Assembly (NCBI GenBank): GCA_016219645.1
Contig: JACRLR010000034.1
Coordinates: 62,001 to 126,000, forward strand
From: Nitrospirota bacterium
Lineage (GTDB): Bacteria > Nitrospirota > Nitrospiria > Nitrospirales > Nitrospiraceae
DNA length: 64,000 nucleotides
Direction of reading: 5' to 3'
The first letter of the stretch is position 1. Each line of letters starts with the position of its first letter. Shown here piece by piece: positions 29,401-37,179 of this stretch. Below the pieces are notes generated by a model. The model was not told the DNA's origin. It made no database searches and saw nothing but the letters and a program-made list of their open reading frames with translations. Position numbers and translations under genes: made by a program.

Positions 29401-32070
29401 GTGCTTTTCGGATTATTTGGGAAAAAAGAGAAAAGCGTTGAGGCACGCTCTAATATGGGTGAGCCCCAAGCATTAATCGTGTATTTGTGCCAAAAATGCG
29501 CTGCGCTAATACCATATTTAGCGACTCCGTGTACAGACTGCGGATTTCTACCTGCTTCAACCGAAGAAATTAAGTTAGGGTTGTTTCTCAGCACCTCCAC
29601 AATGCGTTATAGCACTATAGCGACAACTGGCGGGTGGTTACGTGATGGTCTTCCAATTACTGGAATTACCGATGACTTTGAGGACAGATTCGCGAAATTT
29701 AAATCGGATCCAAATACCGATGAAGTTGTTGCCGTAATTCAAAAGCACCGTGCCACGCCTGGGATCCAACGAGTTATAGACAATTTCAAGCCGTTAATGG
29801 CAATGGCCAAGTGCAATACTTGCGGCAGGGAAACACCTTCATCGCATACATTTTGCCAACATTGTAGGTCTTTTGATGTTTACGTTGCAGAGTTGATGAA
29901 ATACAAAAAATGTTTGGCGGATGTTCTTCTTTGGCTTGAGGCGGTTTGTGCACCTATAGAGCATCCCGATTTTGCCATCTTTATGCACAAGCTCGCATTA
30001 TATAAAGCCCATGCCATTGAGACAGGCCACGTGATGACTAAGGAGCAGGGACTGGAAGTCAGGCGGGCAGTCCTTAACATCCAAAAGTTCCCGTCTCGTG
30101 ATGGGGAGCTGGTACTAACTGTTCTGGGCGATTCAATCACCGTTGAGAACATCCTCAATACCCAGCCAACCCAGCAAGACGACAAGTCTGCGATGTTTAA
30201 ATTGGGTGTTGCGTTATTTGAGAACTTTTTCTTCTATTGTAACAATGGCCTGAAGCTTGAAGGAAAAGAGGTAAGAGATCGATCGCCCTTGGAGAAGGCT
30301 TTGGAGGCTGCCGGGCAAGGCGATGCGGGGGCAAAGTTTACGCTCGGCTTGATGTACGGCAAAGGACGCGGTGTGACCCCAGATGCCGCGCAGGCGGTGC
30401 ACTGGTATACGAAGGCTGCGGAGGCCGGGCATGCAGAGGGGCAGTACGTGCTTGGCTTGAGTTACGCCAACGGGCTCGGTGTCACACGAGACGACACGCA
30501 GGCGGTGCACTGGTATACGAAGGCCGCGGAGGCCGGGCATGCGAAGGGGCAGTACGAGCTTGGCTTGAGTTACGCCGACGGGCTCGGTGTGACGCGAGAC
30601 GATGTGCAGGCGGTGCACTGGTATACGAAAGCTGCGGAGGCTGGGGATGTCAATGGACAGTACATGCTTGGTTACATGTACGCCGACGGGCGCGGTGTGA
30701 TGCGAGACGATGCGCAGGCGGTGCACTGGTTTACGAAGGCTGCGGAGGCCGGGTATGCGGGCGCACAGCAGATGCTTGGCTGGCTGTACGCCGACGGGCG
30801 CGGTGTGACGCAAGACGATGTGCAGGCGGTGCGCTGGTATACGAAGGCCGCGGAGGCTGGGGATGCGGAGGGGCAGTACAGGCTTGGCTTCATGTACAAG
30901 AACGGGCACGGTGTGACGCGAGACGAGGCGCAAATGGCGCGCTGGTTTACGAAAGCCGCGGAGGCCGGGCATGCGGGCGCACAGTGGATGCTTGGCTTGA
31001 GTTACGCCGAAGAGCGCGGTGTCACACGAGACGACGCGCAGGCGGTCCACTGGCTTACGAAAGCCGCGGAGGCCGGGCATGCAGAGGGGCAGTACAGCCT
31101 TGGCGTCATGCACACAAAAGGGTGCTGTGTGACGCGAGACGACGCGCAGGCGGTGCACTGGTTTACGAAAGCCGCGGAGGCGGGGCATGCGAAGGGGCAG
31201 TACGAGCTTGGCTTGAGTTACGCCGAAGGGCGCGGTGTCACACGAGACGACGCGCAGGCGGTCCACTGGCTTACGAAAGCCGCGGAGGCCGGGTATGCGG
31301 GCGCACAGTACATGCTTGGCTTCTTGTACACACAGGGGTGCGGTGTGACGCGAGACGACGCGCAGGCGGCGCACTGGTATACGAAGGCCGCGGAGGCTGG
31401 GCATACGGGCGCACAGTACATGCTTGGCATCACGTACACACAGGGGCGCGATGTCATACGATGCGACGCGCAGGCGGTGCACTGGTTTACGAAAGCCTCG
31501 GAGGCTGGGCATGCGGCCGCACAGTACATGCTTGGCTTCATGTACACACAGGGGCGCGGTGTGACGCGAGACGACGCGCAGGCGGCGCACTGGTTTACGA
31601 AGGCCGCCGAGGCCGGACATGCGAAGGGGCAGTACGCGATTGGCTTGAGTTACGCCGAAGGGCGCGGTGTCACACGAGACGACGCGCAGGCGATGCGCTG
31701 GTATACGAAGGCCGCGGAGGCCGGATCTGCGGAGGGGCAGTACAGCCTTGGCGTCATGTACATAAACGGGTGCGGTGTCACACGAGACGACGTGCAGGCG
31801 GTGCACTGGTTTACGAAAGCCGCGGAGGCCGGGGATGCGGATGGGCAATACGCGCTCGGCTTGATGTACGCCGAAGGACTCGGTGTGACGCGAGACGATG
31901 TGCAGGCTTACAAGTGGTATGCGATTGCCAGTTCTACTCAGACTGGTAATGGGCACAGAAAAGAAGCTGTCAAATGCCGTGATGGTATTGCAGGGAAGAT
32001 ATCAACACAGCAGTTGGCCGAGGCACAGCGACTGGTTCGCGAGTGGAAGCCCGTGAAGTGTAAGTGCTAA
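29401..32070 (+). CDS. 889-residue zinc-ribbon Sel1-repeat protein
   Basis: GTG start. The N-terminus (MLFGLFGKKEKSVEARSN) is followed by two zinc ribbons (CQKC-x11-CTDC near 31 and CNTC-x10-CQHC near 140) and a helical region. Fifteen nearly identical 36-residue Sel1 repeats then run from about residue 300 to 840, of the type AVHWYTKAAEAGHAEGQY-x-LG-x-x-Y. The repeats would form a long superhelical scaffold for protein binding. Their near identity at DNA level points to recent expansion or ongoing shuffling. No signal peptide is visible, so it is probably cytosolic. Confidence 0.85.
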   Translation: MLFGLFGKKEKSVEARSNMGEPQALIVYLCQKCAALIPYLATPCTDCGFLPASTEEIKLGLFLSTSTMRYSTIATTGGWLRDGLPITGITDDFEDRFAKFKSDPNTDEVVAVIQKHRATPGIQRVIDNFKPLMAMAKCNTCGRETPSSHTFCQHCRSFDVYVAELMKYKKCLADVLLWLEAVCAPIEHPDFAIFMHKLALYKAHAIETGHVMTKEQGLEVRRAVLNIQKFPSRDGELVLTVLGDSITVENILNTQPTQQDDKSAMFKLGVALFENFFFYCNNGLKLEGKEVRDRSPLEKALEAAGQGDAGAKFTLGLMYGKGRGVTPDAAQAVHWYTKAAEAGHAEGQYVLGLSYANGLGVTRDDTQAVHWYTKAAEAGHAKGQYELGLSYADGLGVTRDDVQAVHWYTKAAEAGDVNGQYMLGYMYADGRGVMRDDAQAVHWFTKAAEAGYAGAQQMLGWLYADGRGVTQDDVQAVRWYTKAAEAGDAEGQYRLGFMYKNGHGVTRDEAQMARWFTKAAEAGHAGAQWMLGLSYAEERGVTRDDAQAVHWLTKAAEAGHAEGQYSLGVMHTKGCCVTRDDAQAVHWFTKAAEAGHAKGQYELGLSYAEGRGVTRDDAQAVHWLTKAAEAGYAGAQYMLGFLYTQGCGVTRDDAQAAHWYTKAAEAGHTGAQYMLGITYTQGRDVIRCDAQAVHWFTKASEAGHAAAQYMLGFMYTQGRGVTRDDAQAAHWFTKAAEAGHAKGQYAIGLSYAEGRGVTRDDAQAMRWYTKAAEAGSAEGQYSLGVMYINGCGVTRDDVQAVHWFTKAAEAGDADGQYALGLMYAEGLGVTRDDVQAYKWYAIASSTQTGNGHRKEAVKCRDGIAGKISTQQLAEAQRLVREWKPVKCKC
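30301..31920 (+). repeat. fifteen 108-bp tandem repeats in the Sel1 gene
   Basis: Blocks of 108 bp encoding one Sel1 unit each are repeated in phase about 15 times. Variation is concentrated in the few codons after the LG motif (for example SYAEGRG, MYTQGRG, LYADGRG), while the flanks are almost invariant. Such arrays gain and lose units by recombination. Confidence 0.85.
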
Positions 32071-32213
32071 GAAATAAACTGAAACGTTCTGCCTTCTGCC
32101 TTTTTCTGCACCGTGACCTCCCTTGTGCTGATGCCCTGGCTGGGAATAGACTGGCGGTGGGAAAGAAAGCTTGAGGCTGAGGCTGAGGTTAAGGCTCAGT
32201 AAAGAGGATTGTT

Positions 32214-32570
32214 ATGGTGGTTGTCGTCCTCCTTCTCCTGTCGCTGCTCTTTTCCGTCACACCCGTGTTTGCCGATCCTGGCTTCGACGAGAAATATGAG
32301 CGCGACTACAACATCTTCAATCCGATCAACGAGTACCGTCCTGATAATCCTCTCAATCCCATCAACTCCGTTGATCCCAAGAATCCATTCAACCCAATTA
32401 ACAGTGTCGATCCCGGCAATCCCGCGAATCCGATCAATCGTATCAATCCGAACAATCCCTTTAATCCTATTAACGAAGTCAATCCCAACAATCCGCTCAA
32501 CCCGATCAACAAGATTAACCCAAATACTCCGTTCGAGCCCCTCAACAGGCCATCTCGATCCGGTCGCTAA
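32214..32570 (+). CDS. secreted Asn-Pro repeat protein, copy 2
   Basis: A 118-residue protein, AAGAGGA upstream of ATG 32214. The signal peptide (about residues 1-21, ending VFA) is followed by DPGFDEKYERDYNIFNPIN and then repeats such as NPLNPINSVDPKNPFNPIN up to a short basic end (RPSRSGR). It is a close paralogue of 17086-17472. The next gene downstream is the second copy of the small protein at 24778, so gene and neighbour were duplicated together in part. Confidence 0.78.
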   Translation: MVVVVLLLLSLLFSVTPVFADPGFDEKYERDYNIFNPINEYRPDNPLNPINSVDPKNPFNPINSVDPGNPANPINRINPNNPFNPINEVNPNNPLNPINKINPNTPFEPLNRPSRSGR

Positions 32571-32812
32571 TCAGGACCGACGTTGCTTGGCTTTATCGCA
32601 TCCAATCAGGTTTTGTGGTAGCCACCGGCAGTAGCCGACCGGCTAGCACCTGCGAGGCGCAACGCTCGCGCCAGTCAGACTGTCACTCCCGCCGCTTCTT
32701 CCTCTCCGGCACGCCGCCGACGGCCTCTGCCTCGTGTTTCCTCCCCGAAATGTGCGTTGACTCTCCTCTTCCTGCGAGAGAGCCAACTTCATTTCAACAA
32801 GGAGGAACCAAG

Positions 32813-33049
32813 ATGGCTACCAACAACAAACCTGCGAACCAGCTGCGATGTGGCAACATCAAAGCGACCATCTGGCAGAATAGCAGCGAGAAGGGTCCGT
32901 TCTTCTCAACGATTTTCTCTAGGCCCTTCAAAGATCAGTCCGGGGCGTGGCGCAACGGCACCTCATTCGGTTTCAACGACCTGGAGGCACTGCTCACGGT
33001 AGCCCGTGAGGCCAAGGAGTGGATGGCCGCTCATGTCTTGAATCGCTGA
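32813..33049 (+). CDS. conserved small protein, paralogue 2
   Basis: A 78-residue protein, AAGGAGG 7 bases before the ATG. It begins MATNNKPANQLRCGNIKATI and differs from the copy at 24778-25014 at about one residue in five. The 5' leader and the downstream hairpin are conserved too. Strong conservation of the protein with a changed upstream partner suggests that it, not the Asn-Pro protein, is under the tighter constraint. Function unknown. Confidence 0.75.
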   Translation: MATNNKPANQLRCGNIKATIWQNSSEKGPFFSTIFSRPFKDQSGAWRNGTSFGFNDLEALLTVAREAKEWMAAHVLNR

Positions 33050-33061
33050 GCTGCTTCACTG

Positions 33062-33089
33062 GGAAGCCTCCGGCCCTCCGGGGGCTTCC
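33062..33089 (+). terminator. hairpin terminator after paralogue 2
   Basis: GGAAGCCTCCGG pairs fully with CCGGGGGCTTCC (one G-T pair) around CCCT, 12 bases after the stop. Only a short T-containing tail follows. Confidence 0.6.
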
Positions 33090-33293
33090 TTCACTCTTGA
33101 CACTAGCCTGCCGTGAGCCTAGCCTTCCTCTAAACATAGAGGCTATACTGTTACCCAATGGGGACAACTAAGTAGTCGTGCATGGGGGAGTACATCCATT
33201 CTGGGGGTCGGAAGCAACTTATACGTTGCTTAGATCAGAATTTTCCGATAATAATGATGTTGACACGCTGTGACTCCAGCCATATCGCCATTC

Positions 33294-34121
33294 ATGGCTA
33301 AAAAGCAATCTACCTCTCTCCCAGACTACGAACGCCCTCCTGTAATTGAAGTGGTTTATGGTATGCAGTTCGCCTCGCTTATAGAACTGCGCACTCCTCT
33401 GATTGGATTACTTTGGCAGAATATCAAGAGCGATTACCCTAAATTTCAGGAAATGCCTGTTCTATCTCAAGTAATAGAACGCTTTGATCAAGAGGCAAAA
33501 ACGGAAACAGCATCTCTCGAACTCCTGGAGGGACCTCCTCTCCCACGGGTTTTTTTCCTGGATGCCAATGAGAACTGGGTCATGCAGATTCAGAATGATC
33601 GATTCCTCCATAACTGGAAGAGAGTAAAAGAAGGAGACGTTTACCCAAGATTTAACGCGGTATCTGAAAAGTTTTTCGAAGCCTGGGAGAAGTTTTCGCA
33701 ATTTTGTCGTTCCGAAAGCGTTTCTGCGCCAAAATTGAACCAATTGGAATTGACATACATCAATCACATCCCTGTTCGTGAAGGCAAATCTGTTGTGGAA
33801 GAAATCGAGTCTGTTTTCCCTGATATGCGCTGGCACAGGGAACACGAGTTTCTCCCCAATCCAGAATCGCTCTCCTGGAAAACCTCTTTCCTCCTTCCTA
33901 ACAGTCAAGGGCGTTTGCATGTGTCTTTGCGTCACGCTTTGCGTCGAAAGGAAAAGACGCCCGTTCTGCTCCTTGAGTTAACAGCCAGAGGAATGCCATC
34001 AACAACTGAGCTCTCTAAGATCAAGGATTGGTTTTCCCTTGGTCGCGAATGGATTGTCAGAGGCTTCACGGATCTAACTGATGCCCATGTGCAGAGAGAG
34101 CTGTGGGGGCGGAAGGGATAA
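33294..34121 (+). CDS. TIGR04255-family protein
   Basis: From ATG 33294 the product is 275 residues (a GTG at 33270 is also in frame). It opens MAKKQSTSLPDYERPPVIEV, and the RPPV-x-EVVYGMQF pattern near the N-terminus is the hallmark of this sporadically distributed family. Length fits the family. Its role is not established. It is first in a three-gene operon with an unknown protein and a HEPN-like protein, with tight spacing, so the three probably act together. Confidence 0.75.
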   Translation: MAKKQSTSLPDYERPPVIEVVYGMQFASLIELRTPLIGLLWQNIKSDYPKFQEMPVLSQVIERFDQEAKTETASLELLEGPPLPRVFFLDANENWVMQIQNDRFLHNWKRVKEGDVYPRFNAVSEKFFEAWEKFSQFCRSESVSAPKLNQLELTYINHIPVREGKSVVEEIESVFPDMRWHREHEFLPNPESLSWKTSFLLPNSQGRLHVSLRHALRRKEKTPVLLLELTARGMPSTTELSKIKDWFSLGREWIVRGFTDLTDAHVQRELWGRKG

Positions 34122-34123
34122 CC

Positions 34124-34819
34124 TTGACCGACTACGCCGTTGAAGATATCACTTCCAAACATGGACACACAGGGACGCTGTATAGGCGCGCATACATCGT
34201 CCCCTCGGCCCTGGAAGGGCTAGATGAACTGCGGCCCAAGTTTTTCACTCTTCAGAGGTCGAGTATTCCATCAGCACTTACGTATCTGCCTTCTACAGCC
34301 GCTGAGACTTGGGGCGATCAAGGATTAGTTACCGTTAGCGACTTCTTGAACATAACCACCAATACGACAGTTAGTAATGCAGGCTGCCTTGTTCAATGGA
34401 CTCCTTCAGAGTCTTTTGATCTAAGAAATATCGCTATTTCCAATCTTGGCCAAGGAGTCCGCAACCTACTTTGGATGGATGAGTTAGTTGGCACCTTTGT
34501 AGAGGTGCAACAAAACACTCAAGCTAAAAGCGTACTTCTTTCGGACGAAGTTCAGACGCTTTGCGAACGTTATAGACTATCAAGCTACCTCCAACGAGCA
34601 CTGCGACTGGCTCGGCAAGCCTTCCTGGGCCTCAAGAGCATTGAAGTAACTGCACAGAATGATCCTGAAAGTGATGATGAGTGGGTTGCCATTGTAGTGC
34701 AGATCCATGGGGAAATTAGAACCGTGCTTGACATGTATGACGACTACACCACAATGTTAGTTGACAATATTCCGTGGCCAGCCCGAGACAAGATTCGGCT
34801 AATTTATGACTTGATATAG
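34124..34819 (+). CDS. unknown protein, middle gene of the TIGR04255-HEPN operon
   Basis: The frame is open from GTG 34103 (overlapping the upstream gene by 19 bases); TTG 34124, 5-6 bases after GGAAGGGA, is the better-placed start and gives 231 residues. The protein is soluble, with a beta-rich first half (GTLYRRAYIVPSALEGL) and a helical second half with clustered basic residues (YLQRALRLARQAFLGL). No family recognised. Its stop lies 2 bases before the next start. Confidence 0.6.
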   Translation: MTDYAVEDITSKHGHTGTLYRRAYIVPSALEGLDELRPKFFTLQRSSIPSALTYLPSTAAETWGDQGLVTVSDFLNITTNTTVSNAGCLVQWTPSESFDLRNIAISNLGQGVRNLLWMDELVGTFVEVQQNTQAKSVLLSDEVQTLCERYRLSSYLQRALRLARQAFLGLKSIEVTAQNDPESDDEWVAIVVQIHGEIRTVLDMYDDYTTMLVDNIPWPARDKIRLIYDLI

Positions 34820-34821
34820 CC

Positions 34822-35268
34822 GTGGACCCCAGAAAGTTTCTTGAACTCGCACAACTACTTGCCTCCGGAACTCCACAACCCGAACGCCTGAGAACTGCAA
34901 CAAGTCGCGCCTACTACGCCGTTTATAATCTTGCCTCCCAGAGACTAGTCGAAATGGGGTTCCCAATATCGACAGGCTCTAGTGGCCACGGGGAGGTTAG
35001 AAATAAGCTCAGTTACAGCAAAGATAAGGACCTACAAAATGTCAGCTCTCAACTTGGAGACTTACAAGGTTTTCGCATCTCAGCTGATTATCGAATGACG
35101 AACACACAAGCTGAAAATCCAGAGAATGTAAAGGCCCATGTTGACCAGGCTAAGAGGATGATTGATACCATGGAACGTAGTTGCTCAGGCCCAGGAAGAA
35201 CCAAAATCATTGAAGCGATTAAAGAAGGAGAACGACTCATCAGAGGTGGGGGTCAGACCACCACCTGA
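34822..35268 (+). CDS. HEPN-like domain protein
   Basis: A 148-residue protein, GTG start 2 bases after the previous stop. Helical, with RTATSRAYYAVYNLASQRL near residues 23-41, which resembles the first long helix of HEPN proteins, and SGHGEVRNKL following at about 54-63. HEPN proteins are often RNases in toxin or defence systems, with an R-x4-6-H motif. I cannot identify that motif with certainty here, so it may be a non-catalytic member. It could be the effector of the operon. Confidence 0.55.
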   Translation: MDPRKFLELAQLLASGTPQPERLRTATSRAYYAVYNLASQRLVEMGFPISTGSSGHGEVRNKLSYSKDKDLQNVSSQLGDLQGFRISADYRMTNTQAENPENVKAHVDQAKRMIDTMERSCSGPGRTKIIEAIKEGERLIRGGGQTTT

Positions 35269-35386
35269 CGATGACCAGCCCGACTCAACCACCCGTATAG
35301 ATCCGATCGTTAGTTAGAGTCACCGACCTCTCTTTTTGCCATATCTCATAGCGTTTTCAAGAATGAATACTAATCTAGCACTACTT

Positions 35387-35827
35387 TCATTTTTGATTCA
35401 CCGACAAGGCAAGATTGAGCCATCTCAGTCGTTCTCCCATCCTTCTGTGTTCCATCGGATCTTCTTGTTGGTACTTCTTGAGTAACTCACTGAGTTCCTT
35501 CTTATAGTCCCTCCCGGCAAGCCATATGAAGATCACACCCTCGCGCAAGAGTCCTGCCCGGCCCATCATCCGATACACCCTTCCAGCCCATTGTAGTCTT
35601 GCAGAAGTTGACATCTCCTTCATCGTTTTTTCATAGGGCTCAACTCTCTTTGAGGGTCTTACTAGCCCGTACTTGGCTGAGAGCACATACCATTCGTCAC
35701 AGTTTGTTATGGCCCATTCACGTGATTTCTTGAAAAGCGTAGAGGTATACAACTGTTCAGCATGAGCTGGCACTGCAAGCTTCCGTTTAACGCATGACAC
35801 TAAACCGATTCTCTTTGTTGGGGGCAT
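35387..35827 (-). CDS. DUF6884-like protein
   Basis: A 146-residue protein. The start MPPTKRIGLVSCVKRKLAVP and the piece EWYVLSAKYGLVRPSKRVEPYEKT match the pattern of DUF6884, a small family often found on phages and islands and distantly like tRNA-guanine-modifying enzymes. Cys12 and the LSAKYGL loop are the conserved landmarks. Function unknown. It lies 21 bases after the XRE gene on the same strand and probably shares its promoter and control. Confidence 0.65.
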   Translation of the reverse strand: MPPTKRIGLVSCVKRKLAVPAHAEQLYTSTLFKKSREWAITNCDEWYVLSAKYGLVRPSKRVEPYEKTMKEMSTSARLQWAGRVYRMMGRAGLLREGVIFIWLAGRDYKKELSELLKKYQQEDPMEHRRMGERLRWLNLALSVNQK

Positions 35828-35848
35828 TGCCTTGACTCCCTCTGCGCG

Positions 35849-36604
35849 TCAAGCCTTCGTATTCTTAAGAATAATGCTGTTCGAAGTTTCAATTTCGATT
35901 TCATCTGGCAAGGCTGTGGCTAATATGGCCCCTACAATTCGGGATCGCCAAGGGTGAGGATTGTTCGGGCCACCAGGCACCAAGGAAGCGGAGCCGTTCC
36001 TGGACAGATGCTTCCACCACACCTTAAATCGTTCCTCCGGTATCTCATCGACGTTATTTGTACGATGTGATCTGACCCGAATTCCATCGGCACCAACAGA
36101 TAACACGTCGTTAATCACTCCCTGAACCATGGATTTCACATGAGGGCAATCAGGATGTCTCGGACATCTCGGTTGATTAAGAAGGTTTTGGAGAAACTTT
36201 GGCCAAACCGTCGACCAAGGTGCTTGCTGTATCATGGTTCGCTCCTTTCTGTTCGAACTTTTGCCTTCACTCCCTTCATTGATCTGCGAGATAATTCTTC
36301 TAATATCGGCATCCTTCAATTTGGCCAGCATTACTGTACGAACGAGTTCTCTAGCTGAAGGATTACTTCGGAGAAAATCCATCAAACCAGGATCATTTGT
36401 CCTCGCCAGATCAAAAAGCGTATCTTCTCCTCCAAATAGCGTGGCCATTCTTCTAATAACCTCTGGTCGAGGCGGCGGCTCTTTGTCTTGTTCTATTTTG
36501 CTGAGGTAAGCAGCCGATAAATGAAGCTCCTCTGCGGCCATTCGTAGTCCAAGCCCTTGCTCACGCCTGAGATGCTGAAGTGCCTTGCCGAACGATTTTG
36601 TCAT
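35849..36604 (-). CDS. XRE-family transcriptional regulator
   Basis: A 251-residue protein. Residues about 5-62 form a classical Cro/C1 helix-turn-helix (FGKALQHLRREQGLGLRMAA, LSAAYLSKIEQ). A helical linker and a C-terminal domain with the cluster CPRHPDCPH follow, which may bind a metal. It is read leftward, and a perfect inverted repeat (36608-36636) touches its start, so it is likely to repress itself and the DUF6884-like gene. As the last gene before attR it may act as the island's control gene. Confidence 0.82.
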   Translation of the reverse strand: MTKSFGKALQHLRREQGLGLRMAAEELHLSAAYLSKIEQDKEPPPRPEVIRRMATLFGGEDTLFDLARTNDPGLMDFLRSNPSARELVRTVMLAKLKDADIRRIISQINEGSEGKSSNRKERTMIQQAPWSTVWPKFLQNLLNQPRCPRHPDCPHVKSMVQGVINDVLSVGADGIRVRSHRTNNVDEIPEERFKVWWKHLSRNGSASLVPGGPNNPHPWRSRIVGAILATALPDEIEIETSNSIILKNTKA

Positions 36605-36607
36605 AAT

Positions 36608-36636
36608 TATAGTGTTAAGTGTTACGCAACACTATA
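36608..36636. promoter_or_regulatory. palindromic operator of the XRE gene
   Basis: TATAGTGTT (36608-36616) and AACACTATA (36628-36636) form a perfect 9-bp inverted repeat 3 bases upstream of the XRE start codon. A nested GTGTT-ACGC-AACAC lies inside it. The location fits autoregulation by the XRE protein. Confidence 0.65.
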
Positions 36637-36690
36637 CTCCTAATTATCACTAAATCAAGAGTAAATTGTGTCCCGAGGTCTTAATGCTTG

Positions 36691-36707
36691 GTGTGCTAAT
36701 TTTGTGC
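36691..36707. promoter_or_regulatory. candidate integrase arm-type site, right copy
   Basis: Exact copy of GTGTGCTAATTTTGTGC found at 1370-1386, here 133 bp inside attR and in the same orientation. Confidence 0.5.
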
Positions 36708-36839
36708 GGGAAATCCTCACAAACGACCAAATTAGCTAGAAGCAATGTAATCAGTAGAAAGCCAGCAAGCTCATGATTTTCAAAGATAAACGGGGAAACC
36801 TTCGCAACATCGAGCAGTTCGAATTATTGCTCTGTTGCC

Positions 36840-36887
36840 ACTCTTAATCAGCGGGCCGTAGGTTCGACCCCTACACGGCCCACCAAA
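36840..36887 (+). other. attR: right 48-bp attachment repeat
   Basis: Exact duplicate of 1267-1314: the 3' half of tRNA-Lys from the anticodon loop through CCA. The upstream half of the tRNA is absent, so this copy is not a gene. It is the right boundary of the island. Confidence 0.93.
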
Positions 36888-37120
36888 CCGAACTTCGTTC
36901 GTGCCATGCGCCTCACAATTATGGGGCACGGATAAACCCCTCCAGTAGACCTGTCCTTTTATCAGATATTTCACTTGCGCGTGCCGGCGGCTATTCGGGT
37001 GCACCCTCTCTGTATTGATGCAGCCGGATCAACCCCTCCAGTTGACCGTCACTTTTTATCATTCGTACGGGGATCTCCTCCTCGCAATAGAGCCCGCTGG
37101 GGAGGGCACCTTCCCTCTCA

Positions 37121-37156
37121 AGTTGGGATGCTTTCTCGCAGGGAAAGGGGTATTCT
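37121..37156 (+). repeat. 36-bp repeat shared with 9354-9389
   Basis: Second copy (35 of 36 identical) of the leader sequence found before the helicase gene. Here it lies 24 bp before the symporter start, outside the island. GAGGG and CCCTC just before it could form a small hairpin. Confidence 0.7.
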
Positions 37157-37179
37157 TCCTCGGCCCCCACAACACCACT

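Noticed and set aside
30214..31956. Long open frame (580 codons) on the minus strand opposite the Sel1 repeats
   Set aside because: It mirrors the 108-bp repeats of the real plus-strand gene; repeat DNA keeps antisense frames open.
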